Part shown: positions 1 through 10,954 of the stretch, piece by piece | Numbering within the stretch: the stretch's first letter is position 1 | Layout: the number at the start of each line of letters is the position of its first letter | Origin: Paulownia fortunei | Lineage: Eukaryota > Streptophyta > Magnoliopsida > Lamiales > Paulowniaceae | Length of the DNA stretch: 64,000 bases | Direction of reading: 5' to 3' | Assembly (NCBI GenBank): GCA_019321725.1 | Contig: CM033120.1 | Location: forward strand, 18,444,278-18,508,277 | Made by a program: the position numbers and the translations under genes | The notes under the pieces: model-generated | Told to the model about the DNA's origin: nothing | The model's input: the letters and a program-made list of their open reading frames with translations, nothing else | The model's database searches: none

Positions 1-3000
1 TGCTGCTTCAGTTGCTGCTGCCATTGCACATGGTGCAGCAGCTCCCGAAACAGCTCAAGAGACAGATGGTCATGCTAGTTCCTTTTCACCACAATCTTCC
101 CAAATTGCTACCAGAGTGACATCTTTCCAAGGGAGAGGATATGTCACTGCAAGTCCAAATCTTTCAAGAAATTTCCGGTGAAATGCTCTTTCTTTTCTCC
201 TATATTATTGGAGAGCATGTTTCCTGTTAGTTTGCTTGGGGGCGGACATAGGGAATATCCTGTTGACAGTGCAGTTCTTTTTTAAACCTGGAAATTACTT
301 CTCTCCATTATCTCATGAATTGAGGTTAGCATAAAGCAAAATTGACATTACTTCTTTAGCTAGGTTTTGCCGGAGACTGGGACCGGAACAGTTTCTTGGG
401 GACTGAAGGATGAAAAATTCTGAGGTTTAGAGGGAAAAATAGGGGTGTTAATTGAGCCAGCCCTACTTGAGGCCGGATTATTTGGTGCTCATATATTTGA
501 GCCAAACCTAATCCATTATGAGCAACTGAGTTTGAGCATTAAATTAAGTGTAGATGAATTTGAGTTGAGCTTGAGCCTTATTAAACTCTCCTCAAATAAG
601 CCGTATTTAATGTTTCAGCCACAACTTTGTCTCTCTCATGTCAATCTATTACTATCAACCTTGGCATAGTTAGATTGTAGTTTTCAGCTAGAATAATAGG
701 GATCAAGTAGTTTAATAAGGACATGAATACCTGCTCACATCTTACTAAAACTATTGGAATTTAGATCAAATTAATGCTCTTTGGGACCTTGTATACTCTT
801 GAAGTTGATTTTCAGATATATAATTAGTGCTTTAATTTATTTAATTATTTTTAAATAATAAATTTGTGTTGATAAAACTGGGGCAATAATGTGTTCTCAA
901 TGATTCTGGAGACTTTCTGTGTGACCATATGAAACTTACAGAAGTTTGAGAATCTTTTCCTTTGTCTGGACAGAGCTGATATTTTAAGAGAGAATGCAGA
1001 AGCTCTATTTGCTGCTTGTGATGCTGCTCATGGAAGATGGGCAAAAATTGTTGGGATCCGTTCTCAAATTCATCCAAAACTGAAGCTGCAGGAATTTCTT
1101 GGTGTTTATAACATTAGTCAGGAATTTATAAGTTCAACAGAGAAGGTATGTGCTACCTCTTATACTTTGATGCAGTCTATGAAAGAGACCTCTGTATTAT
1201 TGTGGTTATGATACCATATTTATGCTGACATAAACAGATTGGTGGAAGGTTGGGATATAGCATTCGTGGAACGCTACAGTCGCAAGCTAAATCCTTCATT
1301 GAATTCCAGCATGAATCTCGAGTTAGTATCCATTCCAGCCAATTTTTTTTGGCTTACCAGACTCCTGGTCATGAGTCACAGACTAACTTGTGTGCTGGTT
1401 GTCACAGATGGCTAAGATGAGGGCTCTACTTGACCAAGAAAATTGGGCTGAGATAGATGTACCCGATGAGTTTCAGAGCATTGTCACTTCGCTGTGTTCT
1501 TCAGAATCAGTGACTGCTGGAGAGAGTGACGCAGCTTCTGATGATACTGCATCAAGTTCTAATGAAGTGGTATCAAGCAGTGATGGTTCCTCCATAGTGG
1601 ATGCTGGTCCATTGAATTCATCCCAACATATTGAACAGCCTGATTCTAATGGGACATACGTTGATCATATGCCAAATACTGATTCATCACGCTTGAGTGC
1701 GGCAACTGAGAACAGCAATTCTGATGTTAGTACTTCCTCTCATGGCAACAGTGCCAGCATGAAGGAGCGTGGAAAATCTGGCCTTCGAATGCTTTATTTT
1801 AGAGGTGTTGGATATCACATGGTGAACTGGTAAGCACTCATGATTACTTGTGCTTTTTGGCTTCAGGTTGTGTTTATCTTCCTTTCTTGATCACAACAAA
1901 ACTAAAAAGTCCGGAATGTGGAATTATAAAGTAGCAGCCTTGGGTTTCGCCCAAGCAGATTCTGTGAAAATCACTTGGTTCTCTATTTAAAGTTTTGAAC
2001 ACTGTGTATAATGATTTAGTGGTAAACTTTCAGTTCTTTCGTTGACATATTTTTCTTTTCCATTTATTTTGATGTTCATTCTGAAATGTTCCTACTCTCA
2101 AGTTATTTTCTGTTTTGAGTGCCAGATAATTATAAATTGTGATTCATGGTAAATTCCATGTGATAGTCAAATTTAATGAAGTTTATCAATATGTTGAAGG
2201 AAACGCTTGGGTATATTAGTTTATTTAGTAATCTCTAAATCTCTGAGCTGTTTTCCTGGAATGGTGGCTAATTTGAATTGACTGTCTTGTAAGTCAAATT
2301 AGCAAGTGGAGTTTGGGGGAATGGAGGGGATGTGCAAAGAAGAAGAGAAGGAATGAAATGAAAAGGTGTGAATAGGCATCAACAAAGTTTGGGCATTGTG
2401 CTGATTGATGCATTTATCAAAACTTCATATGGGAAAAATCAAATAAGTCAATTCATTAGAAATGTGACTGGTTCTGGAATAGATTCTTGAGCTGGGAGAT
2501 TTGATTGGAATGTTCTACTGATGGAATACAAATAGCATTCAGTTTGCCAGATTTTATATGATCTGTGTGGCCGACTGTTGAGTACTTGGGGCTTTTGCCC
2601 AGACTTGGTGAGTTAATATTTTGTGTCTCCAAAAATCTTTGGCTGCAAGGTTGACTTATCTTTTCGTTCTCTCTTTTGAAGACTGTACCATCCCAAATAT
2701 GAGTATTTCCATGGTGGCAGCTTTGTTATTTTCTTGATGTAAATTATACCTTGGAGGGTAGATTTTTATTTCTTTCTTTGCTGCTTCAGTGGCTTATATT
2801 TGGTGAAGATGATGTCAGAATACATAGATATGAGTAATTGTTTGCCCACGCTATCTGCGGAAGTGGTTCATCGTGTTGCTGAGATCTTGAAATTATTCAA
2901 TTCAAGGACTGCTCATCTTGTTCTTGGAGCAAATGCCTTGCAGGTACTATTTTTAGGAGTGCTGTTCTGAAGTTGATTTTCTTTGACTTTGTAGTATCTA

Positions 3001-6000
3001 ATCCACGGTGTTAAAAGTAGGTTTTGGTTGCAACTGCCTTTTTGATGAGTTGCAAATTATGTTAAATCAGATGTAAATTTTGGAAATCTTGGGATTACAA
3101 AAAACATACGTGGAACTTTTGATATGTTGATTTTAGTTGAAATTGTCTTTAGAGAGAATGTAGAAATAAATATGAAGTGGCATTAGTTTCTGCGATCAAC
3201 CTTTGTGGTTGAGTGAGAAGATTAATCATTGTGTGTTTGACTACCATTTGTATCTATGTGCAAATAATTTATTTTGATCTGAATTTGACTTCTTATATTG
3301 TTGAACTTCCTACCTAGTTATTTTGTTTTGCCCTTGGCTAACCCTGATTGGTTACAGGTGTCTGGTTTGAGATCAATTACTGCTAGACACTTGGCTATGG
3401 CAAGCCAGGTGATAAGTTTCACGTATGCCATCATACCTGGTAGGTGGTTGTAATTTGTTGTTAACATTTACTAGCATGCTTTTGTAAGTTTAAGTGGCAT
3501 TTCTATCTAATCATCGTTTGGATCAGAAGAAAAAAGGTTAACCGCATATCTAAGCTTGTATAACTGAAAACCCTCACCAGTGCAGCTAACCTTGCTAACC
3601 AAAACTTCTAGACTATTACTCCATCTAAAGATATCTATATATATATATATATATATATTTGCTCCAATATTCAATGTAGACGATTGATACAATTAATCCT
3701 TATATCCATCTTTGGTTCTGGATTTGCAACTTCTATTTGTTATGTTCTATAACGGTATAGGAATTAATTCTGTTTTGAAAGCTCAACTATGGCATCAAAC
3801 TTGACCTGTCTATTTCGAGTTGGAATTGGCATTTGTTTACTTGTTCTATCTTCTTTTGTTAAATAATAATATTTGGGGGCCATTCTAATGACTTGATGTT
3901 TTTCATGGCTGTATCAAGAAATTAGGAGAATTCTCTTGTTCAAAGTGCCCGAGACGTATAAAGGGCTTTTGCAGTCAGAGATTGATCGTGTAGCAAATGT
4001 AAGAGAATTTTGGCAGAAAAATATTGTTCACACAGGCTATCTTCACATATTATCTACTCTAAATGCATGTTGCAAAGCATTATGCATTATCTTTAGACAT
4101 GGTACGACATTAGGAAAATCACTGTGATGGACATCATTTCTATGGAGTCCCCTGATAGTCTGGGTCACAAGGTTTTCTTGTCATTCACCTTGATACCTGT
4201 AATTGTACCAATGGAAGATGCCGTTTCTTGTTAGTTGACTCGTGTCATTTAACAAAGTAATTGCTAGTCTTGGGTCTTCTCCTCATTGGTGCAGTGGGAG
4301 ATCATTTTATTCAATCTCCTATTGACTGACAATTTAAAAAGCTTGTGCATTAGATTTGATGGCAGTCTCCCTGTGAAAAATGAAGGCAACGTAGGATATA
4401 CCAGTGTGGCATGTATGAATGATAATTAACATCTGTTATAATTAAAAAGTGAGAATATCTGTTAGTATTTGGGCTCTTTTTGAGTCTAGTCTTCTCTTCA
4501 AATTGTTGGGTTGGTAATTTCTTTCGATTGTCTAATAAGTTCACTGATGTTGTGGTTGCATTTTTGGTGTCAAGGAAGCTATATTTAGAGGCCAAATATC
4601 ATTCTTTTGTGATCCTAATAAATCATCTTTTTTCTGTTCTCTTCTCTAAGGCTATAGTTGAATTTATTGGTTATCTATAAAAGGAAAAATTAAACAAGTA
4701 AAAACTGATTTGTCACTTTTATCATTAGGAAAATACACAAAATCAACAATTTTTTTGAGAATGGTAAATGGCTCATAAAATTGAAGTAACAACTCCCTGA
4801 ACCATAAATTCCATGCATAATAATTTTTTATTTTTGCACACTTATTTACATCCCTTTTTCTTATCTGTTTGCGCTGAAATTTAAGATGCAAAAAAAGCTA
4901 CAGGAAGCAGATTTATTTCTTGTTTTCTACTGATGTCTCCTTGCAGATTGCTTATACAGGGAAAAATTTGGTTGAAGTTTTTTTTGATCATCTTTGATTG
5001 GTCCAAGTGAAAATCAGATTCTCTTTGTTTGTATATGATGAGTATTGACATGTTATCAGCTTTGCTTCTGTATGCTTTATTACAGTTGTGTTTGTTTCCG
5101 TAACATTAGGATTATAAAAATCACCGTGATGAGATTCATTCCAAGCTGGTTCAGATAATGAGAGAAAGATTGTTGGTTCATCTACGTAGCTTGCCGCAAA
5201 TTGTTGAGGGTTGGAATAGATCCGAGGACACTGATTTACAGCCTAGTCAGTTTGCTCGGTCTCTCACCAAGGTACAGAACCAAGGTCAATTTGATGCTCA
5301 TTACTAGTGTTGAAAAGAAAAGTCTTCTTGCCCCCACTGACCCTGTGAGGCAAGGTCTTGAAATCTACTATTATATTTGTATCATCTCATTCTATTATAT
5401 CTCCTTCGAAAATTATCATTGAGTGAAAAGAATCATTAGGGTTTATCAGAGAAATGTCTTAGTTAAGTGCATTATTTTTGTCTGTACCCCTACATAAGCC
5501 AGATGCACTTGCTTTGTTCCTGTGCTAATGCTTTCATAGTGTACTTCACGACGGTATGTGATTTGGGTATTTTTGGTATGTCTCAATGTTGTGTCTTATT
5601 TGCATATTTTCTTGTGATTCCGGTATTTTTGTTATGTTTCAATGTTGTGTCCGATTTGGATATTTTCTTCTTTCCCTCACCTGATGTGCTTTTAACTTCT
5701 GTTTCTGTAGTTGGCCTTTTAATTTCTCTTAAAATAACAATTTTGGGCACTTGCTCCATTAAACATTTTTTGTTCAATCTGAAATTTGATTCATTTTACA
5801 TGCTTTTCTTGGAATATTTTCTGGTAGTGGGGTTTCCAGGATGTACTCCAGTAAAGGATGAGACATTACATACTCAGTGATATCTTGATAAATTTAAACA
5901 TCTGGGGGAGTTCGAAGTTAAAGTTCAAGGGCTCATTAATTATTTCCTTGCTCTGTTCTTCATGCCTGTAGTTGATGTCAGTGCGAACATGTATTCATGC

Positions 6001-9000
6001 ACTTTTCTGCTGTGGCTTGCTTGACCTTGGAAATTTATTGAAAATATCTAGCATGAAAAGTTCCTTAAATTAGTTTATTGCTCCCTCCATCCCAATGTTT
6101 AGGTCTAGTTTGACTTAACCACGAAGTTTTAGTTTAGAGTTGAAAAATTGAAATTTTGAGTATTTTACAATATTGCCCTTAAAAAGTGGTGGTGCTGGTG
6201 TCACATGCTTTAAGTGAAAGGGTACTTTTGGGGGAAAATCCACCTTAGGAAATAGAGCCCTATTTTGGATGTCTCAAGGAGCAGTAAATTTGGGATAGTG
6301 AGTACATTTACTAGTAGTTCATTGGCTTATCATATGGAGCTACTAACATCAACACAAAATTCATCATTTAAAGCTCTTGCTGGTCATATTGAAGATTGAA
6401 TGAACTACTCTATCTGTAGGCTCCCCCTCCCCTCCCCTCCCCCAATCAAGTCCTGTGTTTGTCACTGCTGATAAGAAATGTTGTTTGGTGCAAGAAAAAA
6501 GGAAAGAGAGGTGAGAGAGAGACCACTGGCAAGATTCTAGGATAAACATGAATTCTGCTCCAGTTTTTTCTCCCTTAAGCCATGGATTTGCGAGGGTTCA
6601 AGTTTTGATCAGTATTTGTGGAGTTGATCATCTGCGAAAGACTTACCATATTTCTCCATGTTTCTGGTTTAACATGATAATGAATAAAGATATTTTTCCT
6701 TTTGGGGTTTGTGTTTGCTGTTATGTGCATTCTGGTCTTGAACAAAACATGTCTTTTCACTGATGCTTCTTTATCCACTTATTGGCACAGGAGGTTGGAT
6801 ATCTTCTACGGACGTTATCTAAACACCTGCTTGAAGAGGATGTTCAAGCTATTTTTGGGTAATATCCACCACCAGTAGTCAAGTGCGCTGTGCTTTTCTT
6901 TCTTTCTTTATTTGTTTTACTGTAGTGTTTGTTGTATACATTATCATGCATGCACAAGCTTGACTTGCATATGAGGCTTCCTCTTTATGCTTTGCTATTT
7001 CCCATGGTAAAATCAGAGTAGAGGCAAAATTTAAAAAAAAGTATTCATCAAATAATCTGCTTAGGGTCAGAGTCATGGACTTCTAGTTAGTTTGAATGGC
7101 AAGATCCTATTGTAACCTAGAAATAGCAGATAGTTTGAATATAAGTCCAGTACGGTTTCATTTGTGATTGTATGTGAGCTAGATGTGTTTCAGTCTGTTG
7201 CTTTTCTGAATATCAATATTTAGCTCTAGTATATTTCTCCTCCTCTTAAGATTTTCTTCCACATTTCACTTCAGATTGTTGTGATGGGCACCTGCCCATC
7301 TACAGGACCTTGGACTCCTGAAAATTGTTGAGAAAAAGGGTTGTTGGGCAGGATTCAAGTTAATGCTGTCTTTTGATGTTAATTACTTGTGAAAATTAGT
7401 ATCTATTCTGCTATTTGATTCCTACTTCACATACTACTGCAGGCAAGTTGTTATAATTTTGCACTCTCAAATTTGTGATGCATTTTCACGGTTGGAGATA
7501 ACCACTCCACAAGCAAAACGCAGGTACCATTATATTCTACCCAGCTATAATTATTAGAGGGGTAAAAACCATTTGGTACCAAGTTTCTATGTTTTCAGAA
7601 ATGCTTTGATTGATGCCCAAGTTTCAGCATAATTGGTTAGTACCTAGTGTATGGTTGCCGTACAATGCTTGTCTAATTGAATGACATTTTTGTCATCCAC
7701 TTTAACAACAGTTTTCTTTCTTTCATTTTTCTTTTCCTCTCTTAACAAATATTGGTTGAGTGGTAAACTTACCAGATAAGTCTCATCCCCATATCAACAC
7801 TCAAGCTCCAAATCACTCCTGTCTTCCTCCATTTCTCCATATCCATCTTCCCCACACCCAATTCTCTCCCCTCCTCTGTTCCCTCCACACCAGAGGAGAA
7901 GCAGACCCCTATTCACCCTGCCCATCAGTCATCATACCTCAGTTGCCCGCATTTGTGCTTTTTTTCTTCATTGCGTGATGTTTCATTTGATAGAAGTGGT
8001 CAGAAGTAGATTGCTCGTAAATAGTTTATTCATAAAGTAAACTCAATAAAAGATATTATCACTTAATTAGCTTTTGAGTTTCCAAATTCAACTAAACCAT
8101 GTATCCCAGTTTAAATTCCCCAAAAAAATGAAAAAAATTTGTTGAAAGAACATATTACTGGACTGTAAGAAAACAACCAGCCATACTTCATGATTACTTT
8201 GTCTCCAGAGCCATGAGAATCTCGTTGTTTACATCTGATGGATAAGATTTCTTGTCAAATTAACGTATATTTTTCTGTAGAATCTCTAGATAATACTACA
8301 TGAAAACAAAAGACATGGTTTAGTGTGCACCAGAGGTTTGGGGGAGAGCTAGGAGTATATGTTCTCACTGTAAACTGCTTTGGAATTGGCTAGCGTCATC
8401 CTTGCTTAAACATGTATTGTTGCTACCTATTGGTCTTCCCTGGTAGCCTTTGGCAGATTGTTTAAGGCATCATATGGTCAGAGCCTGTAATACATTAATT
8501 TCCTAAATAGGTTGGTGTTCAACATTGGTCAAGAAATTACAGTTTCATCCTTTTTGCTGCATGAGGTTGTTTTGGTCTTTTCAAGAAAATGTAAAGTGAG
8601 CATTAGAAAGAAAACCATCCATCAGGCACCAATTTGTCAATTATGGTGAAACTCAGATACAAACTCAAAAATATGAAATAATACGGGTACCAAATTGTCA
8701 TCAATGGCATAACTTGGGTATCAAAGTGCTTTTTACCCTAACTATATGTGAATATTTCTGTCATCGTGCTGATAAGATGATTTTAGCTTGATGAAGTATG
8801 TCTCTCTCTCATTCATTCACTAAGAGAGAGAGCAGCTCTATCAGCCCCTAAATCCCGAAAAAATAAATGAAGGAAAACAAGTAAATGAATTACTTGTTTC
8901 TTTGGTTTGCTTCTGCTATTTAATCTTTTGTATTATCCTGTCCCAGTCTTTGCCACGACATCCAGCATGTACTTGGATGCATCAGATCGTTACCTTCTGA

Positions 9001-9085
9001 TAGTTCGAGTAAATCTAGTCCACAAAACTGGGGGCTACTTGATGAATTCCTGGCACAAAATTTTGGCTCTGAATCTGGTGAATAG
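1..9085 (+). CDS. VPS54: VPS54, GARP complex subunit (3' part; gene begins before the window)
   Basis: Large subunit of the GARP complex, which tethers endosome-derived vesicles at the trans-Golgi network. Exons read from GT-AG borders: 1-177, 974-1145, 1238-1321, 1408-1829, 2790-2943, 3358-3439, 3919-3998, 5110-5271, 6791-6858, 7443-7523, 8947-9085. All phases join in frame and give about 539 residues, roughly the C-terminal half of a protein of about 1,000. Recognisable stretches include AACDAAHGRWAKI, KMRALLDQENWAEIDVP, YRGV/FRGVGYHMVN and SQFARSLTK, all typical of plant VPS54. The Vps54-like C-terminal domain begins near 2790. A Ser-rich, acidic, poorly conserved linker occupies about 1500-1780. 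The N-terminal coiled-coil part is outside the window. The stop used is TAG at 9083-9085, after FGSESGE. Introns 5272-6790 and 7524-8946 each contain a transposon. Family assignment is firm; the exact C-terminus is less so. Confidence 0.9.
440..680. repeat. Degenerate dispersed repeat in a VPS54 intron
   Basis: Within the 178-973 intron, a stretch rich in TTGAGC/GAGCTTGAGC-like words (for example TTTGAGCCAAACC, AGTTTGAGCATTAAATT, GAGTTGAGCTTGAGCC) differs in composition from its surroundings. It resembles short noncoding repeats common in plant introns. I saw no clean terminal repeats or target-site duplication, so the limits are approximate. Confidence 0.25.
3636..3658. repeat. (TA)n microsatellite in a VPS54 intron
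   Basis: About eleven uninterrupted TA units lie in the 3440-3918 intron, well away from both splice sites. Confidence 0.9.
6081..6304. mobile_element. Stowaway-like MITE (Tc1/mariner type)
   Basis: A block of about 224 bp in the 5272-6790 VPS54 intron starts with CTCCCTCCATCCCAATGTTT and ends with AAATTTGGGATAGTGAGTAC, a degenerate inverted copy. CTCCCTCC(G/A)TCCC is the diagnostic terminal sequence of plant Stowaway elements, which insert at TA. A TA follows the right end; the left TA is not preserved. There is no coding capacity, so it is non-autonomous and old. Confidence 0.7.
7559..8739. mobile_element. MULE-like non-autonomous element in a VPS54 intron
   Basis: The left end GGGGTAAAAACCATTTGGTA is mirrored by the right end, which reads AGGGTAAAAAGCACTTTGAT on the minus strand; similarity continues inward as (A)CCCAAGTT. 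The element of about 1.18 kb fills most of the 7524-8946 intron. Flanking 9-mers AATTATTAG and AACTATATG match at 6 of 9 positions, compatible with an old 9-bp Mutator-type target duplication. The interior (about 7790-7940) is unusually C-rich for this intron and holds a 72-codon open frame of no recognisable family. No transposase is visible. Confidence 0.55.
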
Positions 9086-10954
9086 ATTTTTCCGAAGAAG
9101 TTAATTGGTATAATTGGATGAAGACTGACTGACTGTACTTAATGGATTGAATATAGAAGCTTGTGGATCGAGTTGATATCCTTCAAATGAGGTAAGAGGT
9201 ACAATTTAGTTGAATTTGAAAATGCAACTACCTCAACAAAGTAATGATTATCTGTTGTAAGTTCAAACATATGGGACATCTCACTTTATCCCGTAGATGA
9301 AGGGTCAATGTGCAAGGATAGCAAATTATTCAGTCTTCAAGTTCAATGTGTTTATACATGACATTGTCAGGAACAATAATAGAAGGGTTGTATCATTTAA
9401 CATTGCTTTGGGCCAAACATCGAATGATGTTTCCTTTTAGGGCCCTGTATCTTGCTCATGTACACTCAGCACAGATTTTCAATCGCCTCCCTACTCTTTT
9501 GCCTTTTGTGTTGTAAATAATTCTGACATTTTAAAGTTCATAATATATTTAATTCTTGAAATCTTGGTCTTGCTTTTCCGAATGGCAACAATAGAGTGAG
9601 TTTTTGCGCTGACAATCTGCCTCGATGATGTTTCTCACATAATTTTTTTAACTTTTCCAGGGGTCAAGTCTAGTAGATTCAATTGCCGGGGATTTCACAA
9701 CGAGTCTATAGCAATCTCATACACTGTATCAATGACTCAGGACGAATACAGGGTAGCTTGAATTTATTATTTTTTGTAGCAGGTTGTGTATTATTTCTGT
9801 TTCATTTTTGGTTTGCCAAGAATAAAAAAGGAATAGCGTGTTCTCCGGTTTTGCTCGGCTTTCCTTTCATACGAGAATCGTTTGTATTGTTATATACTTG
9901 GAGACGATGTAAATCTGCTACTTCCATCATCTGCATTGTTGTGAAGCGTTGTTGGTTCACGTCTGATATGCAGCCGAGAAATTATAATTTCAACGTCATT
10001 TGGGCGTGAAAGACTTCATGTCAGTAGAGCATGTGTATATCAGCGCAATTGGTGTTTGTTTTTATATTTGCGGCGTGTTCAGATTTGAAATATATTTTTC
10101 GTTTTACTCATTTTATACAATTAGTTTCTAAAAAACATATTTGCGAAGTCTCTCTCTTCTCTTCATGTTAACACTGCTTTCAAAGTTTACATTATCTTTT
10201 CAAAAGCTTCCACTTCATTTTTAGAAAGCACTATTTTATTTAATATTTGAAAATAAATTGATCTAATACAGAATAAAGTGTGCAGTCAACCTGTTACTTC
10301 AATTTTCCTATCTCTGTAGTTCTTTAATCCCAAAATGTTTTCAATTTCACATATTCTCTAATAAAATTTTATCACATTTTAAGAAAATATTTCTACAATA
10401 AAATAAAATGAATTCCAACATAGTGACCGATTGTGATATGTATAATACCATGTTAAAAAAAAATGAAAAACTCTCATAAATAGTATATATCTAAACCTTG
10501 TCATTAATCATAATTGGAGAGAGCTTTATTGGTTAATATAATAAAATTTATTTTGTCTAATTATCTCATAAGTTGACATGTTTTCCACTATCTTCACTAG
10601 TATTACTTTTCTCCTCTTTCCATCGTTTTTTTTTTTTTTTTTTTAATTAAATGATCTTCTTTAACTATTTAAACTATGCTAATTTGTTTTTTATGAATCA
10701 AAATAAATTCATAAAACGATAGCAATCTTGTGAACTAATTCAGTGCTTATTCATCGAACCGAAAAGTCGTGGTTCCTTTTTCTGCCTGCCATTTAAATTC
10801 TGCGATTTCAGCTGGCACTGGAGAAAATTTGCAGAGATCAGAAGAGTAGAGCATCCATATATACAAAAGGAAAAGCGAAGAGAAAAAAGCAATGCAGAAA
10901 ATCGGATCACTTTGACCCAAAGGTTGACTCTGGGATCCCATAATTTGACCGGCC
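9086..10954. other. VPS54 3' region and VPS54/gamma-SNAP intergenic space
   Basis: AT-rich sequence without a recognisable gene. A possible poly(A) signal AATAAA lies at 9821-9826. A short open stretch at 9661-9710 follows a good polypyrimidine-AG acceptor but is out of phase with the last VPS54 exon, so I treat it as 3' UTR or noncoding. A T-run occurs near 10628. The last 150 bp or so before 10955 probably hold the gamma-SNAP promoter and leader. Confidence 0.6.

Noticed and set aside
5467..5880. 137-codon open frame in a VPS54 intron
   Set aside because: T-rich, hydrophobic low-complexity translation inside an intron with good flanking splice sites; no motif.
9683..10009. 108-codon plus-strand open frame downstream of VPS54
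   Set aside because: No ATG at its start, no family resemblance, and it lies in the probable VPS54 3' UTR.
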